In this document: one piece after another, positions 1-9,967 of the stretch
How the letters are laid out: every line of letters starts with the position of its first letter
Position numbering within the stretch: the first letter of the stretch is position 1
NCBI RefSeq assembly: GCF_901000735.1
Contig: NC_081544.1
Span: 27,088,095 to 27,152,094, forward strand
DNA from: Corylus avellana
Taxonomy: Eukaryota > Streptophyta > Magnoliopsida > Fagales > Betulaceae
Length of the DNA: 64,000 nucleotides
Direction of reading: 5' to 3'
Translations under genes and position numbers: made by a program
Notes under the pieces: model-generated
What the model saw: the letters and a program-made list of their open reading frames with translations, nothing else
The model's database searches: none
Told to the model about the DNA's origin: nothing

Positions 1-140
1 CACCAGATAGACAAAAATTATCTCCCTCCATAGTCCATACGAAGGCATGCAACAGAGTTGTACTAGAAAGAAAATTTTCAGCTTTCTCTTGTTAGAAAAG
101 AAATACACATTGCTAATTAAATGTCCTTCTAATTCATTCA

Positions 141-1243
141 TCACCGCTGCCATCGGCGCCGCCTTTTCTTCTTAACTTGTATCACAGTTTCACCTTCACC
201 GCCAAACAACCTCTTGGCTTGTTTCACAACTGAATCGTCGTCGGTGGACTCGGTTTGGAAGATTGGGTCGAGTTCAAACCTTTCCTCGTTGAAGCTCCAC
301 CCACTTATCATCCTTGTCTCTTTTACACTCTGCCTCGCTGATGAGTCACCACCCTCATCATCATCATCATCGCCATGCTTAGCAATCTTGCTTTTCTTGA
401 ACCTTTCTTCAACACTAGGCAGCCCCTGCAACACATTCTCTACAAGAAAATCCAAACCCCCGCAATTCTTGAAGAAGGAATGCTTCAATATTGTCTCTGC
501 CGAGGGCCTCATTGATGGATCTTGATGGAGACACGAAGCCACCATGTGTTTGAAAGCCTTGGAGAAATTCTTGTGCTTTGAATGAGGGAGGTGATCATGA
601 TGAGACAAAGGAGGGCTTCCGTGGGACAATTCTAACGCAGTGATTCCAAAGGACCATATATGAAACGTGAAGGAGCAATCATCTTCGTCTTCGTTTCTTA
701 TCTCCGGCGCCATCCAATAAGACGTTCTTGATTCATCGGACATTGAGGGCCTTCCTAAATCTGCAAGCTTCACGGACCCATTTGAGTCAATGAGGATGTT
801 ACTGGCCTTGATGTACATTTGAATGTCTACTTCATTGTAAAGATAGGACACGGCGCTTAGAATTTCTTTAAGAATTATGGCGATGCATGGCTCGGAGAAG
901 CCGTTTGGGAAAGAAGAAGTCATTATGGATTGTAAAGAACCAGCGGACATGAATGGCATCACCACCCAAAGGCGATCATCAACCATGAAAGAACAGAGGG
1001 GGTTGAGGACGTTTGGGTGGGAGAAATGGGTCAAAAACGATATTGGGATTGTCACTGAGTGGCGGTACCACGACCCTGATTGACAGGATTGATGGATTTG
1101 ATTGCCACCACCATGTTCATGGGCTCGCATATGGCCTTGTAAACAACAGAGTTAGAACCACTACCAACTTCATCAAGAATCTTGTACGAGTTTGCGTCCA
1201 ATGGGTATTGGAGTACCACTTTATGCTCTTCTTTGTGAGCCAT
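141..1243 (-). pseudogene. BLUS1/STE20-like pseudokinase 1, frameshifted
   Basis: First of three tandem paralogues of the plant STE20-type kinases related to BLUS1 (OSR1/SPAK-like layout). The reading frame starts at the ATG ending at 1243 (MAHKEEHK) and gives the glycine-rich region GSGSNSVVYKA and VVAIK. It shifts frame near 1084, where the paralogue at 5984-6994 has one more base (CCTGGTCAA against CCTGTCAA here). The second frame continues to the stop at 141. The catalytic loop reads MYIKASN where an active kinase has HRDIKxxN, and DFG reads DLG, so catalysis would be lost even without the frameshift. The C-terminal tail (ISGWSFNEERFELDP) is shared with the other two copies. A pseudogene is the best reading; a sequencing indel cannot be excluded for the frameshift, but not for the changed catalytic loop. 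Confidence 0.8.
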
Positions 1244-1338
1244 GGAATCGCCTACTGATCTTGGATGGGTTTGCTAGAGTTGTTTTGCTGGGTTTAATTC
1301 TTGGATAAGGCCGGCTAATGAGAGCAAGACGATGAATC

Positions 1339-1377
<39 letters not shown>

Positions 1378-1400
1378 TATATGCATGTGTGTGTGTGTGT
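1339..1400. repeat. (TA)n-(TG)n microsatellite
   Basis: Two runs of TA repeats followed by a short TG run, lying between the ATG and the TATA-like box of pseudokinase 1. The transcribed leader of that gene, if still expressed, would contain it. Confidence 0.9.
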
Positions 1401-1440
1401 TATGAAGAAAAGGATGAGGAAAAAGAAGGTAAGAGTGCGG

Positions 1441-1450
1441 TTATATATTT
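1441..1450 (-). promoter_or_regulatory. TATA-like box of pseudokinase 1
   Basis: AAATATATAA on the minus strand, about 200 bases upstream of the ATG at 1243. The same block (GCGGTTATATA on the plus strand) lies at nearly the same distance upstream of all three kinase paralogues, which supports a shared core promoter. Confidence 0.45.
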
Positions 1451-1548
1451 TGACCCGAGAGAGAGAGAGAGGCCCATATTCACATAAGAGCCTATCCATC
1501 ATAAAATTGGGCTCAGCCAAGGCCATATCGATCAACAAGTAAATAAAA

Positions 1549-2686
1549 GGGATAAATATAAAATTGGTCTATCTAGTTGGTCTAATTTACAAATTATTTT
1601 ATGTGGTATAAAAAACAATTTATAGGTCCCTAGGGTAAATCAAAATAATATTTTACTCTCTAAACTCATTTTCCGTTAAATGACTTAACGGAAACCGTTT
1701 CATTGCCACGTCACATCCAATAAAAATGTGACACATGTTTTTTTATTTCTGATTTTAAAAAATGACAGGTAAGCTTTTCCATGTCATCTTGAGGCGCCAG
1801 CACACTCTCCATGTCAAATTAAATAAACATAATCCCTCTATATCCCCACTTGTGCCGTCGTCGTTTTTATCTTCCCCACCGATTCATGGTCCATCTCCAG
1901 GCGAGCTGTTGGGTTTTGTAGCACGACTGAAATCGCCGCCAGAGAATCGCTAGAAACATTATGATGGTAAGCCACCTTGCTTAAGAGCTGTTTTACTTCC
2001 GGTTTTAAGATTTTTGGCATATTTGATCTTTGAGTTACTCTGAGATTTTTGGGCATCTGCGTTTTTAGAGTAGTGTGTTTTTGGGCAGTCTTTCTATGAA
2101 AATTTGGATTTGTTTTTGGGCATTGAAGCCTATTCGAAAATTGTTTATAGGCTTTAGAAACAATCTCTCCCTCTCTCTCTGTGTCCTTTTTTTTTGTTTT
2201 TGTTTTTGTTCTATGGCAAGCAGTGGTGGAGCCACGTTGGTCTTTGGCGCCCCCAAAGATTTAAAAATTAAAAAAAAAAAAAAAATTCACTGTCCAATGG
2301 CAAGCACAATTGTGCTGTTCACTAGTAGGCACAATGGTGAACATCATATATCATTTTTGGAGTAATATCTTTATTTGAAACTTTAAATGTTAGAAGTTTA
2401 TAGGGCTTAGGTTTATTTACCATAGAATTGACGTGGAGAGTGTGTGCTTGCACCTCAGGATGACATGGAAAAGGTTACCTGTCATTTAAAAAAAAAAAAA
2501 AGTGTTGCATTTTTATTGGATGTGACGTGGCAATAAAACGGTTTTCATTAAGTCATTAACATAAAATGAGTTCATGGAGTAAAATGTTATTTTGGCCTAC
2601 CCTAGAAATCTATAAATAATTTTTTATACCACAGGGAGTGATTTGTAAATTAGGCCAGCCACGATGGCTAATTTTGCATTTATCCC
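1549..2686. mobile_element. Mutator-like (MULE) non-autonomous element
   Basis: The ends are inverted repeats of roughly 250 bases: the left end begins GGGATAAATATAAAATTGG and the reverse complement of the right end begins GGGATAAATGCAAAATTAG, with shared blocks continuing inward. A perfect 9-bp target duplication TAAATAAAA flanks it (1540-1548 and 2687-2695), the length typical of Mutator-like transposons. No transposase is present. The interior (about 1840-2200) has higher GC and an exon/intron-like look (ATGATG followed by GTAAGCC), so it may have captured a gene fragment. The corresponding site upstream of pseudokinase 2 (near 7280) is empty. Confidence 0.85.
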
Positions 2687-3175
2687 TAAATAAAAATGCA
2701 ACACCCTTTCATGGTTGCAAAATGCAAATCCCTCAACTCTCATTATCCCAACAAGTCGCGGAGAAGTTAACCAAATGAATAATACGAGAACAGACATGTA
2801 CGGCTTGCACCCTTCCTAGTAGTATAATTAGGGTGGTTTGCAGGATTTTTCCGTGCTAAAATCGTGTCAGAAAAATGGATGCCAGAACCGTAGTTAAATT
2901 CACTTATGAGTGTTTATTTTCAATGTTTACTTTGTTTTCCTTTTCAGCATTTGGATTTTGTGCAGTATTGGTGCTAATTGACTATACAATGATTAATTAC
3001 CAGCAAGAACAGCGTAATATGCCTAACAGGATAGTACTTACATGGTAATTGGAGTTAGGTTCTGAATATGTGGAAGGGAGCCAGCACTTGTTCCACAAGG
3101 TATAAATCATAGTTTTCTAAAATTTTTTTGTTGAATAGGTTCATGCTTATTTATATGGCTGATGAACTTTCAGCT

Positions 3176-3827
3176 AGCGCTGTACAAGCAGTTGGGGTTA
3201 TAGCCATTAGCCGCAACCGTATAAGGCGGTTATTGAATTTTAATAACCACAACCGCTCCACTTAGATGGTTAGCGATTATTTTATAACTGGCCATTAGCA
3301 GTTACTAAAATCAATAACTGGCGGTTTTATAACCACAATTATAATAATCTGTGAGTTTTTTCCTTATTTTCTCAACAACTACAAGCAGGCAGACTATAAA
3401 TTAAAAAATAAATAGACAAAAACTCACCGGATCATAATCATCAGCCATTTAGCCTGTGAGACAAAGAGAGAGAGAGAGAGAGGAGAGACAGAGGTGACGA
3501 GAAAGAGGAGATACAGAGAGTCCGAGAGAGAGGGACGGCGCCGCATGAGACTTGAGTAGTGATCAGAGAGAGTCTGAGACTAAGAGAATATGATGAAACC
3601 TTAATCTGTATAAATCAGGCTGAGTGAGTGAGTGCTTGTTTTCCTCCAAAATGACGCCATTTTGGAGAAAAACACCAAAAGGGCGTCATTTTGATGTTAT
3701 ATTTTAAATATAAAATATATATTTATATTATTATATATTAAGGGTGGGAGGTTAGCGGTTATTAACCGCTTTTCCTTACCCCTAAAACCACTAATTGCCC
3801 CTCCCTAGGCGGTTATCGATTTTTGAA
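3176..3827. other. Unclassified insertion in the CtpA fragment
   Basis: This stretch is absent from the parental intron. It carries repeated GCGGTTAT/ATAACCGC motifs near both ends and a purine-rich (GA)n interior, which resembles a small non-autonomous DNA transposon. I could not define clean ends or a target duplication. Confidence 0.35.
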
Positions 3828-4349
3828 CTTTTCTTTTCTTGCCAAGGTACATATAGTTTTGACATATACAAGAAAATGTTGTTAGAAAGGGCCTGTCTAT
3901 CTTCGAAATTGATGGTTGTGCTACCTTTTATGTTTAATGTTAATCCAGCAAGTTTTTATTCAGTCAATGTATCTATTGTTTGTGTAGTCTCCTAGCCTGT
4001 TGCATGCATGATATATGAGAGATCTCACCATGGCCTAAACTTTGGCCTTCATGGACACTGACCTGCTATGTATACCTTTAGAGTTGCGAGCACTAAGTTG
4101 AGTACATAAACCTTTAAGCTGTTGCTATTCCTGATAATTCATATGGTTCAACTAATAACCTGGTTACTTGGTCCCAGAAAGGAAAATAGAAGAAAGACAA
4201 TAGTTATAGTTACTTTGACTCACCTTTAGGGAAATGTGAAATGTTGACTTCAATTGCTAGTTCTACCGGTTGTAGTATATGGTTGCGTTAATTAATGGGT
4301 TTAAGAGAAGATGAAAGAATTCACTTGAAAAAATTTGACTGATCGTGTC

Positions 4350-4919
4350 TGTTCTCACAGTTTGCCGGCCACTCACTTAATTCCTACCGGAAAACACATG
4401 AAATTGAATCCTTAAAACTTCAGGGAAAAATCTTCTCTTTTTTATTACTATTCTCGTTTCTCTCTTACAATTTTTTTTGGAAAAATTAGATCTCTCCCTC
4501 CATTTACAGATTTTCAGCATTTATACTTCCTTTCCTCGAGTTTCGCACCACAACAGCTTCGGAGATCGACACTTGTCGCTTGGGGATTGGGGACTGACCG
4601 ACAGAGCGGTTCGCTTGACTTCGGTATGGTTGCGCTGAACCTTTCTCGACGAATCCTCTTTGTAGAGATCATGTGTGGCTTAATTTTTGGCGAAGGCATC
4701 AGGGCTCGCTATCGAAGCACGAACCCGGCGACCAGGCGTACGAGCCTCGCAGATTGTGCCACGATCGACGATCTGGGACCACGGGTCTTCACATCTCCAA
4801 TCCGCAAGGTCGTTTATGCCGGGGATTGGGCTTTCGGGTCGTATGTGGGCTGGGCCTGTTCTTGCATGGGACTCTTTGGGTTCGGTGGGCTTTCTCCTGT
4901 GCCGGACCCTGGTCCAACA
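4350..4919. mobile_element. Solo LTR, 570 bp
   Basis: It begins TGTTCTCAC and ends GGTCCAACA (inverted TGTT/AACA ends). It is flanked by a perfect 5-bp target duplication GTGTC (4345-4349 and 4920-4924). The orthologous stretch in CtpA intron 3 (about 13311-13340) reads straight through without it and so serves as the empty site. Confidence 0.85.
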
Positions 4920-5053
4920 GTGTCCATTATTAAATTTTGGTAGATGGTTTTGTAGCAGTTGTTTCTTTAGCCTCACCCTTAGGTCAATGTGATTATTGAA
5001 TTCAATTGCTAGTTCGATAAGTTGCAAGATATGATTCGGTTAAATGGGTTTGA

Positions 5054-5983
5054 CTGTTTGGCTAAAATTGCTAAAATCCCTCAAATGCTAGCAAAAAAAA
5101 AGACCCTAACTTTTTTTAATAAGAAAAAAATACCCTTATAAATTCAGAAAAAAATGAACAAATAAAAAATTAGTTTATATGGTTAGCCTAAATTACAAAT
5201 CGCTCCTGCAGTATAAAATATAATTCAGAGGCCAAAATAACAATTTAGTACCCACAGAGATTCCGTTAGTATGTTACGTTAATATTAATAAAATGATGAC
5301 ATATGTCGCTCTTAATAAAACAAAAAAAATATTAATAATAATATAAATATACCCCATGGGCTAGGGTGGAGCCTCTGCGTAGGCCACCCCTTTCCCACAA
5401 ACCTCATCTAAAATAACTTTTTAGTTTTATATTTTTCTTCGGGTGCAGAAGTGGTCGACATGAGCACATTTGGTAGATATAAGATGTTGGAATTTTTGCA
5501 ACATATGTGGATAAATATTTTTCTTCGTGCTCCATCACTACTGCACAAAAAGAGGAAATGGGGGAATGGAAGAAGAAGCTAATTAAGGATTATACAATTA
5601 TCATGCCACCAAATCAAGTTTACTGTATATATGCAAAAGCTTATTATGATATCAGACCCTCAGGGGAAACAGAGACTGCCATATAATTAAAACAGTAGTG
5701 CAATGCTAAATATTGTTCTTCAATCGGCACCATCATTATTACTATCAAACACCTGAAATCACGGCAACATGTTTTATTAGAATCAAATGATCTCTCTATC
5801 CTAATTCATATACAAATTAAGAAGCACATTATCCAACTCCATACAAAGGCAACAGTAGTGTTTTACCAAGAAAATTACAGAAAATTTTCAGCTCTCTCTT
5901 ATTGGAAGAAAGAAATATACAAATGCTAAATGTCCTCCTTCTTCAATCATCCGACTTACCTCCCATCCCATGTCTTCAATTAA
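5054..5983. other. Intergenic, no gene seen
   Basis: AT-rich sequence between the CtpA fragment and the 3' end of pseudokinase 2. About 5160-5340 resembles one arm of the MULE-type inverted repeat seen at 1549-1800, but no partner arm is present. The last 250 bases match the 3' flanks of the other kinase paralogues. Confidence 0.5.
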
Positions 5984-6994
5984 TTATAGTTTCACCCTTG
6001 AATCGTCGTCGGTGGACTCGGTTTGGAAGACTGGGTCGATTTCAAACCTTTCCTCGTTGAAACTCCACCCACTGATCATCCTTGTCTCTTTTATACACTG
6101 CCTCGCTGATGAGTCACCACCCTCATGCTTAATAATCTTGCTTTCCTTGAACCTTTCTTCAACACTAGGCAGCCCCTGCAAGACATTCTCTACAAGAAAA
6201 TCCAAACCACCGCAATTCTCGAAGAAGGAATGGTTCGACAATGTCTCTGCCGAGGGCCTCTTTGATGGATCTTGATGGAGACACGAAGCCACCATGTCTT
6301 TGAAAGCCTTGGAGAAATTCTTGTGCTTTGAAGGAGGGAGGTGATCATGATGAGACAAAGGAGGGCGTCCGTGGGCCAATTCTAACGCAGTGATTCCAAA
6401 GGACCATATATCAGCCTTTAAGACGTAACCATTAATTTGCAAGTTTCTTGCCTCCGGCGCCACCCAATAAGACGTTCTTGATATATCGGATATTGAGGGC
6501 ATTTCAAAATCTGCAAGCTTCACGGACCCATTTGAGTCAATGAGGATGTTACGGGGCTTGATGTATTTGTGAACGTCTGCCTTCTTGTCAAGATAGGACA
6601 GGGCGCTTAGAATTTCTTTGAGAATTACTGCGATGCATGGCTCGGAGAAGCCGTCTGGGAAAGAAGAAGACATTATGGATTGTAAAGAACCGGCGGACAT
6701 GAATGGCATCACCACCCAAAGGCGATCATCAACTGTGAAGGAACAGAGAGGGTTGAGGATGTTTGGGTGGGAGTGGGACAAAAGCGATATTGGCTTTGAT
6801 AATAGCCAGTGCAACCAGAATGATTGACCAGGATCGACGGCTTTGATTGCCACCACCATGGGGTACATGGGCATGCATATGGCCTTGTAAACAACAGAGC
6901 TAGCACCACTACCAACTTCATCAAGAATCTCGTACGATTTTGAGTCCAATGGGTATTGGAGTACCTCTTTAGGCTCTTCTTTTTCGTGAGCCAT
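5984..6994 (-). CDS. BLUS1/STE20-like pseudokinase 2
   Basis: Intact single-exon frame of 336 codons starting MAHEKEEPKE. The N-lobe keeps a glycine-rich loop (GSGASSVVYKA, residues 28-38) and the VAIK lysine (K51). The catalytic loop reads HKYIKPRN at 142-149, so the HRD aspartate is replaced by Tyr. The DFG motif reads DFE (162-164). APE is present near 179-181, followed by the DIWSFGITALELAHGRPP block. The C-terminal tail is shorter than in the third copy and stops after TDDDSRVKL. BLUS1 in Arabidopsis phosphorylates targets for blue-light stomatal opening; here, loss of the catalytic Asp argues for a scaffold role or decay rather than phosphotransfer. Start choice is supported by the same MAH start in all three paralogues. 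Confidence 0.8.
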   Translation of the reverse strand: MAHEKEEPKEVLQYPLDSKSYEILDEVGSGASSVVYKAICMPMYPMVVAIKAVDPGQSFWLHWLLSKPISLLSHSHPNILNPLCSFTVDDRLWVVMPFMSAGSLQSIMSSSFPDGFSEPCIAVILKEILSALSYLDKKADVHKYIKPRNILIDSNGSVKLADFEMPSISDISRTSYWVAPEARNLQINGYVLKADIWSFGITALELAHGRPPLSHHDHLPPSKHKNFSKAFKDMVASCLHQDPSKRPSAETLSNHSFFENCGGLDFLVENVLQGLPSVEERFKESKIIKHEGGDSSARQCIKETRMISGWSFNEERFEIDPVFQTESTDDDSRVKL

Positions 6995-7184
6995 GGAATC
7001 GCCTACTGATCTTGGATGGGTTTGTTAGATTTGTTTTGCTGGGTTTAATTCTTGGATAAGGCGGGCTAATGAGAGCAAGACGATCGATGATATATGAAAA
7101 CTGAAAGGGATGAGGAAAAAGAAAGTAGGATTTGAGGGGATTTCTTGTGAGAGTTGAGAAGGAGAAACTCTAAAGAGGGCGCGG

Positions 7185-7194
7185 TTATATATTT
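7185..7194 (-). promoter_or_regulatory. TATA-like box of pseudokinase 2
   Basis: AAATATATAA on the minus strand within a GCGGTTATATATTTTGAGCGG block, about 190 bases upstream of the ATG at 6994. It is conserved in sequence and position with the boxes of the other two kinase copies. Confidence 0.45.
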
Positions 7195-8030
7195 TGAGCG
7201 GAGAGAGAGGCCCATATTCACATAAGAGCCCATCCATCATAAAATTGGGCTCTGATTCTGTCAGCCGATGCCATATCAACAAGTGAAAATCCCTCAACTG
7301 TCATTATCCCAACAAGTCGTGGAGAAGCTAACCAGCAACTGGAACATCATGTTAGGTGCAATATATAGAATGATCACAAATTTGACAAACATATGCTAAT
7401 TTAGGAAAGAAAAATGCTCCACTGATCCCCTGAGGTTTCATATCTTAAAGTCAGATCAACTATGACTATGATTACTCGAGCTCTATCTCTACAAAGTACC
7501 TCAAATCCATCATCCATGCTAGCTAGCTTGTCTCAGTTTCTCTCTCTCTATATATATATGCCTAGCTAGGTGTTACTACTATCCCTCTGGTACTCTTCTC
7601 ATGATTCCTCACTCAATGCAATTATCTTCTACTCTATATATTCTTCTTTTTTCAGGCCACCGTACCAAATATTGACATTTATTAATGTTTAATTAATCAT
7701 TGAAGTTAAAACACTTCAATGCAAAATATTGTTCTTCAATCGGCATCATGACCATTACTATCAAACACCAGAAATTAATATGAAGAGAACTGAAAAACGG
7801 AAACTTTCTTTTATTAGAATCAAATGATCACCACGTACAAGAAAAGCTATTACCATATATGCAATGCATTGCAACTCTCGATTGTGACACCACAGAGACA
7901 ATAAGGCCATTCATGTATAAAGCAAATTATCTCACTCCATACTAAAACAGAGTTGTTCCAAAAGAAAGAAAGAAAAAATTTCAGCTCTCTTATTAGAAAT
8001 ACCCAATGCCTAATTAATTGTCCTTAATTT
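7195..8030. other. Intergenic between pseudokinases 2 and 3
   Basis: No open frame or RNA gene recognised. It contains the distal promoter of pseudokinase 2, a short TC/TA microsatellite near 7540-7560, and the 3' flank of the third kinase copy (7700-8030), which is similar to 5700-5980. Confidence 0.5.
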
Positions 8031-9410
8031 CTAATTCAACCGCTGCCATTTGCACTTCCAAGGCGTCTTACGACCTGTCTTGTCTTCAATGATTACAGTT
8101 TCACCATCATCGCCAAACAACCTCTTAACTTGTTTCACAACTGAATCGTCGGTGGACTCGGTTTGGAAGACTGGGTCGAGTTCAAACCTTTCCTCATTGA
8201 AACTCCACCCACTGATCGTCCTTGTCTCTTTTACACTCTGCCTCGCTGATGAGTCACCACCCTCATCATCACCATCGCCATTCTTGCTTTCGTTAAACCT
8301 TTCTTCCACACTAGGCAGCCCCTGCAACACATTCTCTACAAGAAAATCCGAACCCCCGCAATTCTCGAAGAACGAATGGTTCAACAATGCCTCTGCCGAG
8401 GGCCTCTTTGGTGGGTCTTGATTGAGACAAGAAGCCACCATGTCTTTGAAAGCCTTGGAGAACTGCTCGTGCTTCTCATTCTTGGGCCCATTTGACAGTG
8501 GAGGGCGTCCGTAGGCCAATTCCAATGCAGTGATCCCAAAGGCCCATATATCAACCTTTACTCCGTAACCAATTTGCGAGTTCAATAACTCTGGGGCCAT
8601 CCAATAAGGGGTGGCCGCAGCATTGGACGATGACGACATTCCAAAGTGGTCTGTGAGCTTCACGGACCCATTTGAGTCGATGAGGATGTTACTGGGCTTG
8701 ATGCCTTTGTGAAACTCTCCTTCTTTGTGAAGATAGGACAAGGCGCTTAGAGTTTCTTTGAGAATTATGGCGATGCATGGCTCGGATAGGCCATGTGGGA
8801 AGGAAGAAGATATTATGGATTGTAAAGAACCGGCGGACATGAATGGCATCACCACCCAAAGGAGTTGATTAACTAGGAGGGTACAGTGAGCGTTGAGGAT
8901 GTTTGGGTGGGACAAAAGCTTTTCCTTTGGTTGCCACCACCATGATCGATCAAGATAGACGGCTTTGATTGCCACCACCGTAGAGTCCATGGCAAAGCAT
9001 TTGGCCTTGTAAACAACAGAGCTAACACCATTACCAATTTCATCAAGAATCTCGTACGAGTTTGATGAGTCCAATGGGTATTGGACCTCTGTAGGCTCTT
9101 CTTCTTCTTTTGTTGGCTCTTGCTCTTCTTCTATTTTTGTAGGCTCTTGCTCTTCTTCTTCTTTTGTTGGCTCTTGCTCTTCTTCTTTTTTTGTTGGCTC
9201 TTGCTCTTCTTCTATTTTTGTAGGCTCTTGCTCTTCTTCTTTTTTTGTTGGCTCTTGCTCTTCTTCTATTTTTGCAGGCTCTTTCTCTTCGTCTAATTTT
9301 GCAGGCTCTTGCTTTTCTTCTACTTTTGTAGGCTCTTGCGTTTCTTCTACTTTTGTAGGTTCTTGCTCTTCTTCTATTTTTGTAGGCTCTTGCTGTTCTT
9401 CGTGAGCCAT
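8031..9410 (-). CDS. BLUS1/STE20-like pseudokinase 3 with repeat N-terminus
   Basis: Intact single-exon frame of 459 codons. Residues 8-105 are eleven tandem copies of a nine-residue acidic unit (EPTKxEEEQ) absent from the two neighbours. The kinase-like region starts about residue 110 with the family's YPLDSSNSYEILDE. The glycine loop is GNGVSSVVYKA and the VAIK lysine is K149. The catalytic loop reads HKGIKPSN (HRD Asp replaced by Gly) and the magnesium loop reads DHFG, so it is a predicted pseudokinase. The C-terminal tail carries ISGWSFNEERFELDP and a RLFGDDGETVI segment and ends with a basic stretch. Of the three copies this looks the most complete. Function as an adaptor is inference only. 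Confidence 0.82.
   Translation of the reverse strand: MAHEEQQEPTKIEEEQEPTKVEETQEPTKVEEKQEPAKLDEEKEPAKIEEEQEPTKKEEEQEPTKIEEEQEPTKKEEEQEPTKEEEEQEPTKIEEEQEPTKEEEEPTEVQYPLDSSNSYEILDEIGNGVSSVVYKAKCFAMDSTVVAIKAVYLDRSWWWQPKEKLLSHPNILNAHCTLLVNQLLWVVMPFMSAGSLQSIISSSFPHGLSEPCIAIILKETLSALSYLHKEGEFHKGIKPSNILIDSNGSVKLTDHFGMSSSSNAAATPYWMAPELLNSQIGYGVKVDIWAFGITALELAYGRPPLSNGPKNEKHEQFSKAFKDMVASCLNQDPPKRPSAEALLNHSFFENCGGSDFLVENVLQGLPSVEERFNESKNGDGDDEGGDSSARQSVKETRTISGWSFNEERFELDPVFQTESTDDSVVKQVKRLFGDDGETVIIEDKTGRKTPWKCKWQRLN
9096..9389 (-). repeat. In-frame 27-bp minisatellite (11 units)
   Basis: DNA basis of the EPTKxEEEQ repeat of pseudokinase 3. Units differ mainly at the fifth residue (I, V, K, E or L), giving an alternating lysine/glutamate pattern likely to form a charged helix or disordered tail. 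Copy number should be polymorphic. Confidence 0.92.
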
Positions 9411-9518
9411 GGAATCACGTAACTGATGATCTTGGATGGGTTTGTTAGATTTGTTTTACTGGGTTTATTTCTTGGATAAGGCGGGCTATTGAGAGCTAGA
9501 ATATGATGATGATGATGA

Positions 9519-9553
<35 letters not shown>

Positions 9554-9967
9554 GAAAAAGAAAGTAGGATTTCAGCTGTCTTCATGCGAGAGTTTAGAAG
9601 GAGAATCTGTTAGAGGGCGCGGTTATATACTTATATGCGATAGCTGCAACTGCTTTTCTGTGTATATCGGTGCTTTGTTAAAACAACGAACAGTTGAGAT
9701 TTAACTGTTACTAGTTTTATGCCAAACGACATCGTGTAGGGCTAAGAAAATACGGTAAGTAACCCACATTCACGTAAGAGCCCATCTACCATAAAATTGG
9801 ATTGGGGAGTAATTTTGGGCTCTGATCCTGAACCATTTTGCGTCTTCATGGACTTTTCAGGCCCAATTGGGGAATAACGATAGAGCTTCAAAATGCTATC
9901 GCCAACGATAAGGAACCGAAAACGAAGAAGAGCTCTGGTTCTTCGCGGGGCTCTCCGAGGCCTGTCA
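9411..9967. promoter_or_regulatory. Divergent promoter region, pseudokinase 3 / CtpA
   Basis: About 550 bases between two divergently oriented starts. It holds a (GAT)n-(TA)n microsatellite at 9503-9550 and a TATA-like box for the kinase at 9623-9630 (minus strand), matching those of the paralogues. No clear TATA box for the protease was identified. An in-frame upstream ATG for CtpA lies at 9893. Confidence 0.5.

Larger units (their letters stand above)
2769..5053 (+). pseudogene. Displaced fragment of CtpA gene (exon 3 end + intron 3)
   Basis: The segment matches the end of exon 3 and much of intron 3 of the CtpA gene (12340-13450): both share the GAGAACAGACATGTACGG junction and long stretches after it. 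Two blocks interrupt the match: 3176-3827, which replaces a short stretch of the parent, and a solo LTR at 4350-4919. It has no coding potential. It sits between pseudokinases 1 and 2, so it moved from the gene about 10 kb away or came with a segmental duplication. Confidence 0.75.

Noticed and set aside
4587..5027. Overlapping open frames on both strands, 100-118 codons
   Set aside because: All lie inside the solo LTR at 4350-4919 and its edges. No frame resembles a known protein and several are equally long on both strands.
9081..9296. Leu/Phe/Cys-rich plus-strand open frame
   Set aside because: It is the complement of the EPTKxEEEQ minisatellite of pseudokinase 3; the repeat composition creates the frame.
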